Assembly (NCBI RefSeq): GCF_030717845.1
Contig: NZ_JAUZVZ010000022.1
Span: forward strand, 1 to 64,000
Length of the DNA stretch: 64,000 nt
Source of the DNA: Alkalimonas collagenimarina
GTDB taxonomy: Bacteria; Pseudomonadota; Gammaproteobacteria; Enterobacterales; Alteromonadaceae
Direction: 5' to 3'
In this document: positions 41,314-51,563 of the stretch, piece by piece
Position numbering within the stretch: the stretch's first letter is position 1
Layout of the letters: every line of letters begins with the position of its first letter
Notes under the pieces: model-generated
Told to the model about the DNA's origin: nothing
The model's input: only the letters and a program-made list of their open reading frames with translations
Databases searched by the model: none
Position numbers and translations under genes: made by a program

Positions 41314-42546
41314 ATGCATAAGGTCCCAATGAGTGTAAAGAAGGTTGTTTTAGCCTATTCCGGTGGTTTAGATACGTCGGCGATTGTGCCGTGGTTGAAA
41401 GAAAATTATCAGTGTGAAGTGGTCGCTTTTGTTGCCAATGTCGGCCAAGGGGACGATGAACTGGTTGGGGTGGAAGAGAAAGCCATCGCTTCGGGTGCTT
41501 CCAGCTGCTATGTAGTGGACTTACGTGAACAACTGATGCAGGAAGTGGTGTACCCAACGCTGAAAACCGGAGCTGTGTATGAGGGCCAGTATTTGCTGGG
41601 TACCTCGATGGCGCGACCCGTGATTGCACGAGCTCAGGTGGAACTGGCGTTAAAAGTAGGCGCGGATGCCCTCAGTCATGGTTGCACTGGTAAAGGCAAT
41701 GATCAGGTTCGTTTTGAAAGTGCTTTTGCGGCACTGGCGCCTCAACTGAAAGTGATTGCGCCCTGGCGCGAATGGGACTTTAGTTCACGACAATCGTTGT
41801 TGGATTACCTGGCAGAAAAAAATATACCGACCACATCGTCGGCCACTAAAATTTACAGCCGTGATGCGAACTTATGGCATATCTCGCATGAAGGTGGTGA
41901 GCTGGAAGATCCATGGTGTGAGCCGTCGGAGCAAGTCTGGACCTGGACCAAATCACCAGAGCAAGCACCGGATCATCCCGTCTATGTTGAGTTGTCTTTT
42001 GAGGCAGGGGAGCTCACTAAAATCAACGGGCATGCTATGAACCCCGTAGAGGCTCTGACATTACTCAATGAGCTGGGTGCTGAGCATGGTGTCGGCCGCA
42101 TTGATATTGTAGAGAACCGTTTGGTGGGCATGAAATCACGCGGTTGTTATGAAACACCGGGTGGTACCATTATGCTGGCGGGTCTGAAAGGCTTAGAAGC
42201 TTTGGTTTATGATCGCAGCTCATTGAATTACCGGGAAGACATTGCCCTGCAGTTTGCGCAACTGGTCTACGATGGTCGCTGGTTTACGCCACTAAAAGAT
42301 GCTTTGCTGGCTGCAGCGAGTAGCTTGGCGAAGGATTTAACCGGTGATGTGGTGATGAAGCTTTACAAGGGGCAGGTGACGGTGGCGAAGCGCCGTTCCG
42401 TCAATAGTCTGTACTCAGAAGCTTTTGCCACCTTCGAAGACGACGAAGTCTACAACCAGCAGGATGCTGCAGGCTTTATTCGTCTGTACAGCTTAGCCAG
42501 CCGCATTCGTGCGATGCATGCAGCCGATAAAAAAGCACAGGAGTAA
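41314..42546 (+). CDS. argG: Argininosuccinate synthase
   Basis: ArgG (410 residues) joins citrulline and aspartate using ATP. The P-loop-like [18 protein letters not shown] is at residues 11-28, followed by [14 protein letters not shown] and [18 protein letters not shown]. Two starts are plausible: ATG 41314 (GAGG six bases upstream) and ATG 41329 (AAGG upstream); I give the first. Fourth gene of argCBFGH and six bases from argH. Confidence 0.96.
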   Translation: MHKVPMSVKKVVLAYSGGLDTSAIVPWLKENYQCEVVAFVANVGQGDDELVGVEEKAIASGASSCYVVDLREQLMQEVVYPTLKTGAVYEGQYLLGTSMARPVIARAQVELALKVGADALSHGCTGKGNDQVRFESAFAALAPQLKVIAPWREWDFSSRQSLLDYLAEKNIPTTSSATKIYSRDANLWHISHEGGELEDPWCEPSEQVWTWTKSPEQAPDHPVYVELSFEAGELTKINGHAMNPVEALTLLNELGAEHGVGRIDIVENRLVGMKSRGCYETPGGTIMLAGLKGLEALVYDRSSLNYREDIALQFAQLVYDGRWFTPLKDALLAAASSLAKDLTGDVVMKLYKGQVTVAKRRSVNSLYSEAFATFEDDEVYNQQDAAGFIRLYSLASRIRAMHAADKKAQE

Positions 42547-42551
42547 CCGTA

Positions 42552-43934
42552 ATGGCGATGTGGGGCGGACGTTTTACCGAGGCTAGCCTGGCGGAGTTTA
42601 AAGCCTTTAATGACTCCATTGGTTTCGATTATCAATTAGCACAACAGGACATTGCTGCATCCAAAGTATGGGCGGCAGGTTTAGCTGAGGCCAACTTGAT
42701 CACTGCTCAAGAAGCAGAGCAATTGCAGCAGGCATTGCAAAAGCTGGCGTTGAAGCTTGAGCAAGATCCTACCTTGCCAGTCGATAGCGGTGAAGAAGAT
42801 ATTCACAGCTGGGTTGAAGTACAGTTAACCGAGCAGTTGGGTGCCGTTGCGCGAAAACTTCATACGGGGCGAAGCCGTAATGATTTGGTTGCGACTGATC
42901 TGCGTTTGTGGGCTCGTGATGCGGCGCAAGCGGTTCGGCATAGCTTATTGGCCAGTGTGCAGGCGTTGATCAACTTTGCCGAAGCCGCTGGTGATGCCGT
43001 GATGCCGGGATATACTCATTTACAGCGCGCTCAGCCGGTGATGGTGGCGCATTGGGCATTGGCTTACGTGGAGATGCTGAAGCGTGATGTCGGTCGGCTT
43101 GATGATGCGGTAGCACGTTTAAATGTTTGCCCGCTAGGCGCAGGGGCTTTGGCCGGAACTGGTGTGCCGGTCGATCGGAACTGGTTGGCTATTGAGCTGG
43201 GGTTCGACAGTGCCGCCGCCAATAGTCTGGATGCAGTTTCTGATCGTGATTTTGTTGTTGAGCTTAGTGCTGCCGCGAGTTTGTGCATGACGCATGTCTC
43301 TCGTTTATCGGAAGATGTGGTGTTTTTCTGTTCCGGGGAAGCTGGCTTTTTCAAGTTAGGTGATGCTATTAGTAGTGGATCATCCCTGATGCCACAAAAG
43401 AAAAATCCGGATGTGTTCGAATTGCTTCGCGGCAAGAGCGGTCGTATCCTGGGACAATTGGTAGCCATTTTACATGTCTTGAAAGGATTGCCGCTGGCTT
43501 ACAACAAGGATATGCAAGAAGACAAGCAGGGCTTTTTTGATCTGATGCAGCAATGGCAGCAATCGTTGCAGGTGCTGGCAACGGTATTGCCGCATTTGAC
43601 AGTAAAGGTCGATGTCTGTCGCCAAGCGGCGGAACTAGGTTACAGTAATGCGACTGATCTGGCTGATTATTTGGTGGGTAAAGGCATTCCATTTCGGGAT
43701 GCCCATCATCTTTCTGGCCAATTGGTGCTGACTGCATCCGAGCAGCAGATACCACTTGAGCAATTGACGTTGTCGCAGATGCAACAGGTTTCTCCAGTGA
43801 TTCGTGACGATGTTTACCCAGCCCTGACGCTGGAAGCCGGTATGGCGCGCCGCAATGCTCTGGGTGGCACCAGCCCTGCGCAGGTGATGTCTGCTTTGAC
43901 TCACGCCAAAGTCTGGCTTGCTGCTCAGCAATAG
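42552..43934 (+). CDS. argH: Argininosuccinate lyase
   Basis: ArgH (460 residues) splits argininosuccinate to arginine and fumarate. The signature GSSLMPQKKNPD with the catalytic serine loop is near residues 277-288; MWGGRFTEA opens the protein, and LHTGRSRNDLVATDLRLW and PGYTHLQRAQPV are typical. The protein stops at the normal end, without the fused ArgA acetyltransferase domain reported for ArgH in Moritella and some related marine bacteria. Last gene of the cluster, followed by a strong terminator. Confidence 0.97.
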   Translation: MAMWGGRFTEASLAEFKAFNDSIGFDYQLAQQDIAASKVWAAGLAEANLITAQEAEQLQQALQKLALKLEQDPTLPVDSGEEDIHSWVEVQLTEQLGAVARKLHTGRSRNDLVATDLRLWARDAAQAVRHSLLASVQALINFAEAAGDAVMPGYTHLQRAQPVMVAHWALAYVEMLKRDVGRLDDAVARLNVCPLGAGALAGTGVPVDRNWLAIELGFDSAAANSLDAVSDRDFVVELSAAASLCMTHVSRLSEDVVFFCSGEAGFFKLGDAISSGSSLMPQKKNPDVFELLRGKSGRILGQLVAILHVLKGLPLAYNKDMQEDKQGFFDLMQQWQQSLQVLATVLPHLTVKVDVCRQAAELGYSNATDLADYLVGKGIPFRDAHHLSGQLVLTASEQQIPLEQLTLSQMQQVSPVIRDDVYPALTLEAGMARRNALGGTSPAQVMSALTHAKVWLAAQQ

Positions 43935-43954
43935 CTGTTCGTAAGTTATTGCAT

Positions 43955-43984
43955 AAAAAAGCCAGCATCTCTGCTGGCTTTTTT
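43955..43984. terminator. Bidirectional terminator between argH and mrcA
   Basis: GCCAGCA (43961-43967) pairs with TGCTGGC (43972-43978), flanked by six A and six T. It serves the convergent argH and mrcA genes. Confidence 0.93.
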
Positions 43985-44013
43985 AGCTTATTGTACTCAG
44001 CTAAGTGTATCGG

Positions 44014-46587
44014 TTAGTCAAATATTTCCAGCAATTCTGTTGCAGGTTCATCGTCATCAAATGAGAAACCAGGCGTACCAGGCTGTACATACTGAGTAGG
44101 CTCTGTACCTCGGACAAAAAATTCGAAGCGGCTGGTATGATCATTCGCCCGGCTCAGTAAGCCTGTTTCCAGATCAATACGGACTGATGATATGCCGGCT
44201 GGGGTTTCAGCCTGATCCACCGGCATATCTTGCATCGCAAACCGCATAAACTCCAGCCAGGCGGGCAACGCAGTACGCGCCCCAGCTTCAACACCACTGC
44301 TTTGATTGCGATCAAAATTAGCATTCCAGGTTGCCCGGCCAAGGCTGCGGTTTGAATCGTCAAAGCCAACCCACGAGGTGGTGACAATCTGGCGGTTGTA
44401 GCCGGTAAACCACGTATCTTTTGAATCGTTGGTTGTCCCCGTTTTGCCTGAAATATCTCGGCGCTCTAAGCTTTGTACTCGCCAGCCCGTGCCGTTCCAG
44501 CCGGTACCCCGGTTCCAGTGGCCACCACCCCAAATACTGGACTTTAGTGCTTCGGTGATTAAAAAGGCATTTTGCTCAGAAATTACTCGCGGTGCTTGTT
44601 TAGGGCTTGTTGCAGCAGGGGCAGCCTCATCGAGTTGAGGCTCAGCAAAGAGCTGCGCCAATTGCGCTTCGGTATCCAGCACTTCTGTTGTTTCTACCGG
44701 CGTATCAAACCCACAGTCACTACATGCAATGACCGCTTGATGTTGATAAATAAGCTCATTTTCTTCATTGTATACTTTTTCGATGACATAGGGTTTCACC
44801 AAAAAACCACCGTTGGCAAAGACGGCATAACCGGTCATCAGTTCTACAGGAGTCAATGAGGCAGAGCCAAGTGATAGAGTTTCATTTCGTGGCAAATCCG
44901 TCTCTGCAAAACCAAAACGTTTTAAGTGCTGGATGGAATCATCGATACCAACGCCGCGCATTAATCGTACGGAGACCACGTTCTTTGATTTAGCCAATGC
45001 TTCCCGAACCCGGATAGGCCCATCATAAACTGCGGGTGAGTTGCGTGGGCGCCAGGCAATACCGGCCCCCTGATCCCAGTGATGTATGGGGGCATCGTTA
45101 ATAACAGATGCCAGTGTATAATCATGCTCAAGCGCAGCTGAATAGATAAATGGCTTGATATTAGAGCCTACTTGTCGCTTGGCTTGGGTTGCACGGTTGA
45201 ACTGGCTCTGAGCAAAACTAAAACCACCAACCAGTGCTTGTATGGCTCCAGTTCTAGGGTCCATAGCAACCAAAGCGCTGGTTGCTTCGGGCATTTGGCT
45301 GAGCTGCCAGTCATCACCGTTGTGGCGGATTTGTACATGCATACCAGGTTGCAAAATATCAGCGGCTTGCTTAGGAGCATGGCTTTGTCGGTGATCTGTT
45401 ATAAAAGCACGAGCCCATTTTAGGCCATCCCAGTCGAGAGTCAGTTGTTGGCCATCTGCTCGAACGACTTGAGCTTGCTGCGCTTCAACAGCAAGCACCA
45501 CGGCGTGATGTAAATCTTCAATGGAGCTCTGCTCTGCCAGATAACTCAGAATGCGATCTTCATCCCATGGTGTGTCGGCGTCTTGTTCTTCAGATGGATT
45601 GTCTTGCTGTTGCCATAAAACAGCCTCAGGGCCACGGTAACCATGGCGCTCATCGTAATCGTATAGGTTCTTCTGGAGCGCCTTACGGGCGGAATCCTGA
45701 GTGGATTTATTGATAGTCGTATAGACTTGCAAGCCCGCGTTATAGGCGTATTCCTCGCCAAATCTTTCCACCATTTCCTGCCGAACCATTTCAGCAATAT
45801 AGGGAGCTGATGCCGTGATTTGTGCGCCATGACGTCGACTGGTAATAGGTGCTTGTAGTGCTTGCTGATATTGTGTTTGATCGATGTAATTCATGCTTAG
45901 CATACGCCCCAACACAATATTACGGCGATTGCGGGCATTGCTGGGTGAGCGTACCGGATTTAAGATGGATGGTGCCTGAGGCAAACCAGCAATAATGGCG
46001 ATTTCATCAAGAGTGAGTTCATCAATGGTTTTTCCAAAATAGACTTGAGCGGCAGCACCAACCCCAAAAGCGCGGTGACCTAGCTCAATTTTATTCAGGT
46101 ACAGTTCGAGAATTTCGTCTTTGCTTAGCAGTTGCTCAATGCGGATCGCCAGGAAAATTTCCTTAATTTTACGAATAACCTTTTTCTCACGAGTAAGAAA
46201 AAAGTTCCGGGCTAGCTGCTGGGTGATGGTACTTGCGCCTTGTTTTGCATCGCGGGTGCTGGCTACGACAATGGCTGCTCGCATCATACCTATGACATCA
46301 AAACCGGGGTGATCATAAAAGCGGCTGTCTTCGGTTGCCAGAAAGGCTTGGATCAATTGCGGAGGCATTTCATCCAATGTTAATGGGATCCGGCGCTGCT
46401 CGCCAAACTGCGACATCAACTCGCCATCAGCGGTAAAAACTCGCATCGGCGTTTGTAACCGGACGTCCTGCAGTGAGCTGACATCTGGCAAATCATCTTT
46501 TACATACCAATAAGCAAGCAAAACAGCCGCTACTGCCAACATCAAGCCTATCAGGCACAGAATTACAATTTTTTTAAGCCAGAACAC
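44014..46587 (-). CDS. mrcA: Penicillin-binding protein 1A (class A, bifunctional)
   Basis: PBP1A polymerises glycan strands and cross-links peptidoglycan in the periplasm. The 857-residue protein has a membrane anchor (about 7-29), a glycosyltransferase domain with Glu86 in ATEDSRFYDH and QGASTITQQLARNFF, an inserted OB-like domain (about 310-430), and a transpeptidase domain with Ser475-x-x-Lys478 in GSNIKPF, SKN in AKSKNVV and SGKTGTTND. The start is GTG 46587, with AGGCGAA upstream. Divergent from pilM, an order shared with E. coli mrcA-hofMNOPQ. Confidence 0.97.
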   Translation of the reverse strand: MFWLKKIVILCLIGLMLAVAAVLLAYWYVKDDLPDVSSLQDVRLQTPMRVFTADGELMSQFGEQRRIPLTLDEMPPQLIQAFLATEDSRFYDHPGFDVIGMMRAAIVVASTRDAKQGASTITQQLARNFFLTREKKVIRKIKEIFLAIRIEQLLSKDEILELYLNKIELGHRAFGVGAAAQVYFGKTIDELTLDEIAIIAGLPQAPSILNPVRSPSNARNRRNIVLGRMLSMNYIDQTQYQQALQAPITSRRHGAQITASAPYIAEMVRQEMVERFGEEYAYNAGLQVYTTINKSTQDSARKALQKNLYDYDERHGYRGPEAVLWQQQDNPSEEQDADTPWDEDRILSYLAEQSSIEDLHHAVVLAVEAQQAQVVRADGQQLTLDWDGLKWARAFITDHRQSHAPKQAADILQPGMHVQIRHNGDDWQLSQMPEATSALVAMDPRTGAIQALVGGFSFAQSQFNRATQAKRQVGSNIKPFIYSAALEHDYTLASVINDAPIHHWDQGAGIAWRPRNSPAVYDGPIRVREALAKSKNVVSVRLMRGVGIDDSIQHLKRFGFAETDLPRNETLSLGSASLTPVELMTGYAVFANGGFLVKPYVIEKVYNEENELIYQHQAVIACSDCGFDTPVETTEVLDTEAQLAQLFAEPQLDEAAPAATSPKQAPRVISEQNAFLITEALKSSIWGGGHWNRGTGWNGTGWRVQSLERRDISGKTGTTNDSKDTWFTGYNRQIVTTSWVGFDDSNRSLGRATWNANFDRNQSSGVEAGARTALPAWLEFMRFAMQDMPVDQAETPAGISSVRIDLETGLLSRANDHTSRFEFFVRGTEPTQYVQPGTPGFSFDDDEPATELLEIFD

Positions 46588-46738
46588 CTATTCGCCTCTA
46601 TTACATCTGTCAATTTTGACATCAGATCTCTAGTATATAGTTGTTTCTTTTTGAATAAACTCTTTTTATTCCTTAAAAAAGGATCTAAGCTAGATTGTAT
46701 AACAATAACAATTGTAATAACTACGGCTGCTTTTCGCT
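46588..46738. promoter_or_regulatory. Divergent promoter region of mrcA and pilM
   Basis: AT-rich 151-base gap. A minus-strand -10 TATACT (complement of 46632-46637) suits mrcA; TATAAC at 46698-46703 could serve pilM. Neither has a convincing -35. No operator recognised. Confidence 0.35.
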
Positions 46739-47818
46739 ATGATGAAACGCTTATTTCAAAAACAGTCTCCAATGATGGTTGGCATCGATATCGGCTCCCA
46801 CTCGGTAAAAGCCGTGTTGCTTAGTCAGCAACAAGACCACTATCAACTGGAAGCTTTCGCCATTGAGCCTATGGTCAAAGGTGCTATGTCGGATCGCGAG
46901 ATTCAGGATATTGAAGCCGTTGGTAATGTACTCAACAAAATCCGTAAAAAAATCCCGCGAACAATCAAGTATGCGGCCGCTGCAGTATCTGGCTCAACGG
47001 TGATTAGCAAAGTCATTTTTATGGATGTCTCCTTAACCGACGCTGAACTGGAAAGCCAGATAGAAGTAGAGGCAGATAGTTTAATCCCGTATCCATTGAA
47101 TGAAGTCAGCATGGATTTCGAAAAGCTCGATATCAATGAATCTGATCCATCAAAGGTCAATGTACTGCTCAGTGCAGCCCGGACTGAAAGTGTTGAAGCG
47201 CGAGTCGCTGCGCTCGATCATGGCCACTTTGCTACCAAGGTTATTGATGTTGAAAGTTATGCGCTCAGTCGAGCAGCCAACCTGTGTATGGCGCAATTGC
47301 CTGAAGATGCCGCCGATAAAATAGTGGCCATGGTTGATATTGGCGCCACCATGACGTTGCTGTCGATCATTGAAAAGGGCCGAACCCTGTATACCCGCGA
47401 TCAGGTGTTTGGTGGCGAACAATACACTCGCAGCATTTTGTCGTACTACAATAAGAATTACGATGAAGCGGAGCAGGCCAAGGTCAGTGGGGATCTTCCG
47501 CCAAACTACACCTTTGAAGTACTGGCGCCGTTTCAAACTATGTTGTTGCAACAAGTCCGGCGTGGCGTTCAAATGTACTTAACCACCAGTGGTAAAGAGA
47601 GCATTGACTATTTAGTTATTTCTGGCGGTACCGCCTTGTTAGAAGGGATTGACAAGTTACTGACCGATGAGTTGGGTATCCATACGGTGATAGCCAATCC
47701 GTTTGGTGCGATGAAAGTCGCCAATGCTATTGATCAGGAATTACTAAACGAGCAAAGCCCCCAACTGATGGTGGCGTCTGGATTAGCATTACGGAGTTTT
47801 TCGTCATGGCACATATAA
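46739..47818 (+). CDS. pilM: Type IV pilus assembly protein PilM
   Basis: PilM (359 residues) is the cytoplasmic actin-like ATP-binding component of the type IV pilus alignment complex, and binds the N-terminal tail of PilN. Actin-fold blocks are VGIDIGSHSVKAVLL at the start, VDIGATMTLLSII in the middle and VISGGTALLEGIDKLL near the end. ATG 46739 is followed by a second ATG. The pilN gene begins within its last 13 bases. Homologous genes in E. coli (hof) serve DNA uptake; in marine relatives they serve pili and natural competence. Confidence 0.95.
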   Translation: MMKRLFQKQSPMMVGIDIGSHSVKAVLLSQQQDHYQLEAFAIEPMVKGAMSDREIQDIEAVGNVLNKIRKKIPRTIKYAAAAVSGSTVISKVIFMDVSLTDAELESQIEVEADSLIPYPLNEVSMDFEKLDINESDPSKVNVLLSAARTESVEARVAALDHGHFATKVIDVESYALSRAANLCMAQLPEDAADKIVAMVDIGATMTLLSIIEKGRTLYTRDQVFGGEQYTRSILSYYNKNYDEAEQAKVSGDLPPNYTFEVLAPFQTMLLQQVRRGVQMYLTTSGKESIDYLVISGGTALLEGIDKLLTDELGIHTVIANPFGAMKVANAIDQELLNEQSPQLMVASGLALRSFSSWHI

Positions 47819-48372
47819 ACTTACTGCCCTGGCGTGAGGCCGCACGCAAAGAGCAGCAAACTCAATATCTAAGCATTATTACGGCAGTGGCGTTGTTTAG
47901 TTTTCTTACTGTCTTTCTGATCAGTTCAATCTATAGCGCTCGATTAGATGGCCAACAAAAGCGCAACCAATATTTGCAAACAGAAATTGCGGCTTTGGAC
48001 CGAAAAATTGCTGAAATCCGCAACCTAAATGAAACGAAAAACAATCTGCAACAACGTATGTCACTGATTTCACAGTTGCAAGGTAGCCGAAATCTGGGCA
48101 CCCAGATTATGGATGAAATTGTAAAAGTTGTTCCATCAGGGGTGTATCTGACCAGCCTGGAGAAAAAAGGCTCGGCTTTGTTGCTGATTGGGAAAAGTGA
48201 GTCGAATAATCGCTTGTCCAACATGATCCGGCAAGTTGAAGACTCTGAATTACTCAGTGAGCCGCTGTTGGAGTTTATTGAAACCGGGCGTGCTCCGGGG
48301 CGGTTGTTAAGTGACTTTAAAATGCATGTGCGGGTGCAAGGCTTCGAAGCGCTGCAAGGAGAAGCTCAATGA
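47806..48372 (+). CDS. pilN: Type IV pilus assembly protein PilN
   Basis: PilN (188 residues) is an inner-membrane protein with the short cytoplasmic motif INLLPWRE (residues 4-11) that docks on PilM, one membrane helix (about 24-45), a coiled coil (about 48-85) and a periplasmic domain that pairs with PilO. It overlaps pilM by 13 bases and pilO by four (ATGA), so the stoichiometric partners are co-translated. Confidence 0.95.
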   Translation: MAHINLLPWREAARKEQQTQYLSIITAVALFSFLTVFLISSIYSARLDGQQKRNQYLQTEIAALDRKIAEIRNLNETKNNLQQRMSLISQLQGSRNLGTQIMDEIVKVVPSGVYLTSLEKKGSALLLIGKSESNNRLSNMIRQVEDSELLSEPLLEFIETGRAPGRLLSDFKMHVRVQGFEALQGEAQ

Positions 48373-48968
48373 AGTTAAATCTCAATTTATCTGAAATTGA
48401 TGTCAATGAGCTTACCCTCGATAACATGGGCAGTTGGCCGCAGGTGGTCAAGCTGATTTTTGCCGTGATGGTGGCTATTGCGATCGCCGCGTTGAGCTAC
48501 TACATGCTGGTTAGCAGTAAAATTGATGCGCTAAAAGCAGCGCAAAATGAAGAAATTCAATTAAAACAAAGTTATCGAACCAAGTATGCTTCTGCAGTGA
48601 ATCTCGAGCCATACAAGCAGCAAATGGCAGAAATGGAACAAACCTTTGCTGACTTATTAAAACAGCTGCCTGCTACTCATGAGACGCCAGGTCTCTTGGA
48701 CGATATCACCTATGTAGGCACGACCAGTGGGCTTAACTTTGTTCGTATTCACTGGATGCCTGAAATTGAAAAGGAGTTTTACACCGAATTGCCCATAGGG
48801 ATCCATGTCATTGGCGACTATCATCAGTTTGGCAATTTTGTCAGTGAAGTGGCTAAGCTTCCTCGCATTGTGAGTTTGCATGACTTTACGGTTCAAGCAG
48901 AAGATAACGGCCGGCTTCGCTTTAATGTAGTAGCAAAAACATACCGCTACAAGGAGGCTGACCAATGA
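48369..48968 (+). CDS. pilO: Type IV pilus assembly protein PilO
   Basis: PilO (199 residues) forms a heterodimer with PilN under the secretin. It has a cytoplasmic N-terminus with NLNLSEIDVNELTLDNMGSWP, a membrane helix (about 27-50), a coiled coil (51-95) and a ferredoxin-like periplasmic domain with the block YHQFGNFVSEVAKLPRIVSL. Four-base ATGA overlaps join it with pilN and pilP. Confidence 0.95.
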   Translation: MKLNLNLSEIDVNELTLDNMGSWPQVVKLIFAVMVAIAIAALSYYMLVSSKIDALKAAQNEEIQLKQSYRTKYASAVNLEPYKQQMAEMEQTFADLLKQLPATHETPGLLDDITYVGTTSGLNFVRIHWMPEIEKEFYTELPIGIHVIGDYHQFGNFVSEVAKLPRIVSLHDFTVQAEDNGRLRFNVVAKTYRYKEADQ

Positions 48969-49486
48969 GGCTATTGTGGTTAGTTGCTTCAGTTATTTTA
49001 TTGGTGGGCTGTTTTGATGATATGTCTGATTTGCATGAATTTGAAAATGAAGTGAAATCAGGGGTGCGTCCAAGAGTAGAGCCTTTGCCTGAAATTACCG
49101 ATTTTGAACATGTTGCGTACAGAGGCTCAACGTCGAGAAGCCCTTTTGCTATGCCTGTAGCTGAAGCCCTGCAGCAACAGTTTGTCCAGCAACAAGATTG
49201 TTTGCATCCAGACCCTCGTCGTCGGAAAGAGCCGCTTGAGGTTTTTGCACTTGATAACTTAGCGATGCGAGGAACGCTGGGGGATGCAGGTAACCTGTGG
49301 GCATTGATCCAAGCATCCGATCAAACATTGCACCGAATTACCATCGATAACCATGTTGGGCTATATCATGGCCGGGTCGTTGCGGTAGCGCCGACTCATA
49401 TTGAACTTCTTGAATTGATCCCAGATGGCGCAGGCTGCTGGAAAGAACGAACAACAATGCTGCAGATGGTTGAGTCTGTCAATTAA
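48965..49486 (+). CDS. pilP: Type IV pilus lipoprotein PilP
   Basis: PilP (173 residues) is an inner-membrane lipoprotein that bridges PilN/PilO to the PilQ secretin. A lipoprotein signal ends in the lipobox LVGC (Cys16). The flexible linker RVEPLPEITDFEHVAYR is followed by the R.SPF motif (SRSPFAMP) and a beta-rich domain including LAMRGTLGD and the VGLYHGRVVAVAPTHIEL block. It overlaps pilO by four bases; pilQ starts 17 bases downstream. Confidence 0.94.
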   Translation: MRLLWLVASVILLVGCFDDMSDLHEFENEVKSGVRPRVEPLPEITDFEHVAYRGSTSRSPFAMPVAEALQQQFVQQQDCLHPDPRRRKEPLEVFALDNLAMRGTLGDAGNLWALIQASDQTLHRITIDNHVGLYHGRVVAVAPTHIELLELIPDGAGCWKERTTMLQMVESVN

Positions 49487-49503
49487 CAGGTGTGTAGATT
49501 ATT

Positions 49504-51558
49504 ATGGATAAAATTACTAAAACAAAGACAAGCCATTTTATATGCGCCATGCAAAAGATTGCACTGCTTTTGCTATTTGTAGCGGTTCCAGCGAGCGCGA
49601 AACCCATACTGAATGATGTACGGTACAGCCCGCTAATGAGTGGAGAGACTGAGCTAGAGTTTGTGTTCAATGACCGAATAACAGCCACACCGGAAGTTCA
49701 GGTGTTTAATCAACCTGCCCGGATTGAATTGTTCTTCGGACAAACAGGCTTAGATGATGCACTGGCTAATATTGATGTTGAGCGTGCTGGGATCCAACGG
49801 ATCCAGTCGTATGACGAAGACAATGGTACCCGGGCTGTGATTTATCTGGATCACTTAAGCCTCTACCAAACCAGACAAGAGGATAATGTATTTTATCTTC
49901 ACATTACACAAAGTGATGGTGTGTCGGTACCTGGTCAGCAAAGCGACATCAAGCCGCGTAGCTTGAACGACATTCAGGCCATTGATTTCCGCCGGGGCGA
50001 GCGTGGTGAAGGTCGGGTTTTGGTGTTTTTACGCAATAATACCGCAGCTGTAAACGTATCTGAGCGTGCTGGCAAACTACATGTCGACTTTCACAACACC
50101 AGTATCCCGGATGATATGCTCTATCTATTGGATGTGATGGATTTTGGCACGATCGTCAAACAAATTGAAACCTTTCATGAGGATGGTGTCAGCCGCTTGG
50201 TGATTGAGCCAAGTGGGGCTTTTACCCATAACTATCAGCAAATTGATAACATTTTCACTTTAGATGTGCAACGGGATGAAACCCAACGTAGTATCTTGGG
50301 TGGACGTGACTATCAAGGCCAGGCTATTTCATTGAATTTTCAAGATATTCCGGTAAGAACCGTGTTGCAGATTATTGCGGATTACAATGGGTTTAATCTG
50401 GTCACCAGTGACTCGGTAACGGGTAATGTCACGCTACGTCTGGATGGAGTCCCTTGGGATCAGGCACTGGACATTGTGCTAAGAGTCCGGGGCCTTGATA
50501 AGCGAATGGATGGTAATATCCTGATGGTTGCCCCAACGGACGAACTGGCTGGTCGTGAAGCCAGAGAGTTACAGGCGCAACTGGATGTAGAGAATCTCGA
50601 ACCTCTTTATTCAGACTTTTTGGTGATCAACTATGCGAAAGCAATTGATATTGCTTCTTTATTGCGCAATCAAGACACCAGTCTGCTGACTTCACGAGGT
50701 GCGGTTACTGTCGATGAGCGAACCAATACTATTCTGATTCGTGATACCACCCGCTCAATCGAGAATGCTCGTCGTTTGGTTGAACGTTTAGATATTCCAG
50801 TACGGCAGGTTTTGATAGAGTCGCGCATGGTCACAGTGACTGATAATGTTCAAGAGGATTTGGGGATCCGGTGGGGATTTAGCGATCAGCAGCGTACCAA
50901 AGGCACATCGGGTACTGCCGCTGGTGCCAATACCATCGCCGGGGGCGTGGTTCCAAGTTTGGATCAACGATGGAATGTGAATCTGCCGGTACAAAATCCC
51001 GCCGGTAACATTGCGTTTCATGTCGCTAAATTATCCGATGGGACCATTCTTGACTTAGAGTTATCCGCGTTGGAGCAAGAAAACAAAGCTGAAATCATTG
51101 CCAGTCCCCGAGTAACCACTTCAAATCAAAAAATGGCGCGGATTGAGCAAGGTACTGAGATCCCTTATGTGCAGGCCGCCTCGAGTGGTGCCACTACGGT
51201 GACCTTCAAAAAAGCGGTATTAAGCCTTGAAGTGACGCCACAAATTACCCCGGATAATCGTATTATTTTGGATCTGGTCATCACACAGGATACACGTGGC
51301 GATACTGTACAAACGCCAACAGGACCTGCCACAGCAATTAACACTCAACGTATTCAAACTCAGGTGTTAGTCGACAATGGCGAAACCATTGTTTTGGGTG
51401 GTATCTATCAGCAACAGGCAATCTCTGCTGTATCCAAAGTGCCGTTATTTGGCGATATCCCTTATGTCGGTCGCTTGTTCAAAAATACCAGCGAGTTTAA
51501 TGAAAAAACCGAGCTGCTTATTTTTGTCACACCTCGTATCCTGTCAGAAGGCCAGTAA
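49504..51558 (+). CDS. pilQ: Type IV pilus secretin PilQ
   Basis: PilQ (684 residues) forms the outer-membrane ring for the pilus. It has a signal peptide (about 15-34, ending VPASA), two AMIN-like peptidoglycan-binding domains (about 40-130 and 155-250), an STN domain (about 275-345), a secretin N1 domain (about 365-440) and the C-terminal secretin barrel with VPLFGDIPYVGRLFKN near residue 645. Start uncertain: ATG 49504 lacks a clear ribosome site, and ATG 49549 would give a tighter signal peptide. Last gene of the pilus operon; a perfect hairpin follows. Confidence 0.95.
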   Translation: MDKITKTKTSHFICAMQKIALLLLFVAVPASAKPILNDVRYSPLMSGETELEFVFNDRITATPEVQVFNQPARIELFFGQTGLDDALANIDVERAGIQRIQSYDEDNGTRAVIYLDHLSLYQTRQEDNVFYLHITQSDGVSVPGQQSDIKPRSLNDIQAIDFRRGERGEGRVLVFLRNNTAAVNVSERAGKLHVDFHNTSIPDDMLYLLDVMDFGTIVKQIETFHEDGVSRLVIEPSGAFTHNYQQIDNIFTLDVQRDETQRSILGGRDYQGQAISLNFQDIPVRTVLQIIADYNGFNLVTSDSVTGNVTLRLDGVPWDQALDIVLRVRGLDKRMDGNILMVAPTDELAGREARELQAQLDVENLEPLYSDFLVINYAKAIDIASLLRNQDTSLLTSRGAVTVDERTNTILIRDTTRSIENARRLVERLDIPVRQVLIESRMVTVTDNVQEDLGIRWGFSDQQRTKGTSGTAAGANTIAGGVVPSLDQRWNVNLPVQNPAGNIAFHVAKLSDGTILDLELSALEQENKAEIIASPRVTTSNQKMARIEQGTEIPYVQAASSGATTVTFKKAVLSLEVTPQITPDNRIILDLVITQDTRGDTVQTPTGPATAINTQRIQTQVLVDNGETIVLGGIYQQQAISAVSKVPLFGDIPYVGRLFKNTSEFNEKTELLIFVTPRILSEGQ

Positions 51559-51563
51559 TCTTA

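Noticed and set aside
43369-43968. 199-residue minus-strand open frame over the end of argH
   Set aside because: Antisense to conserved argH sequence and crosses the bidirectional terminator.
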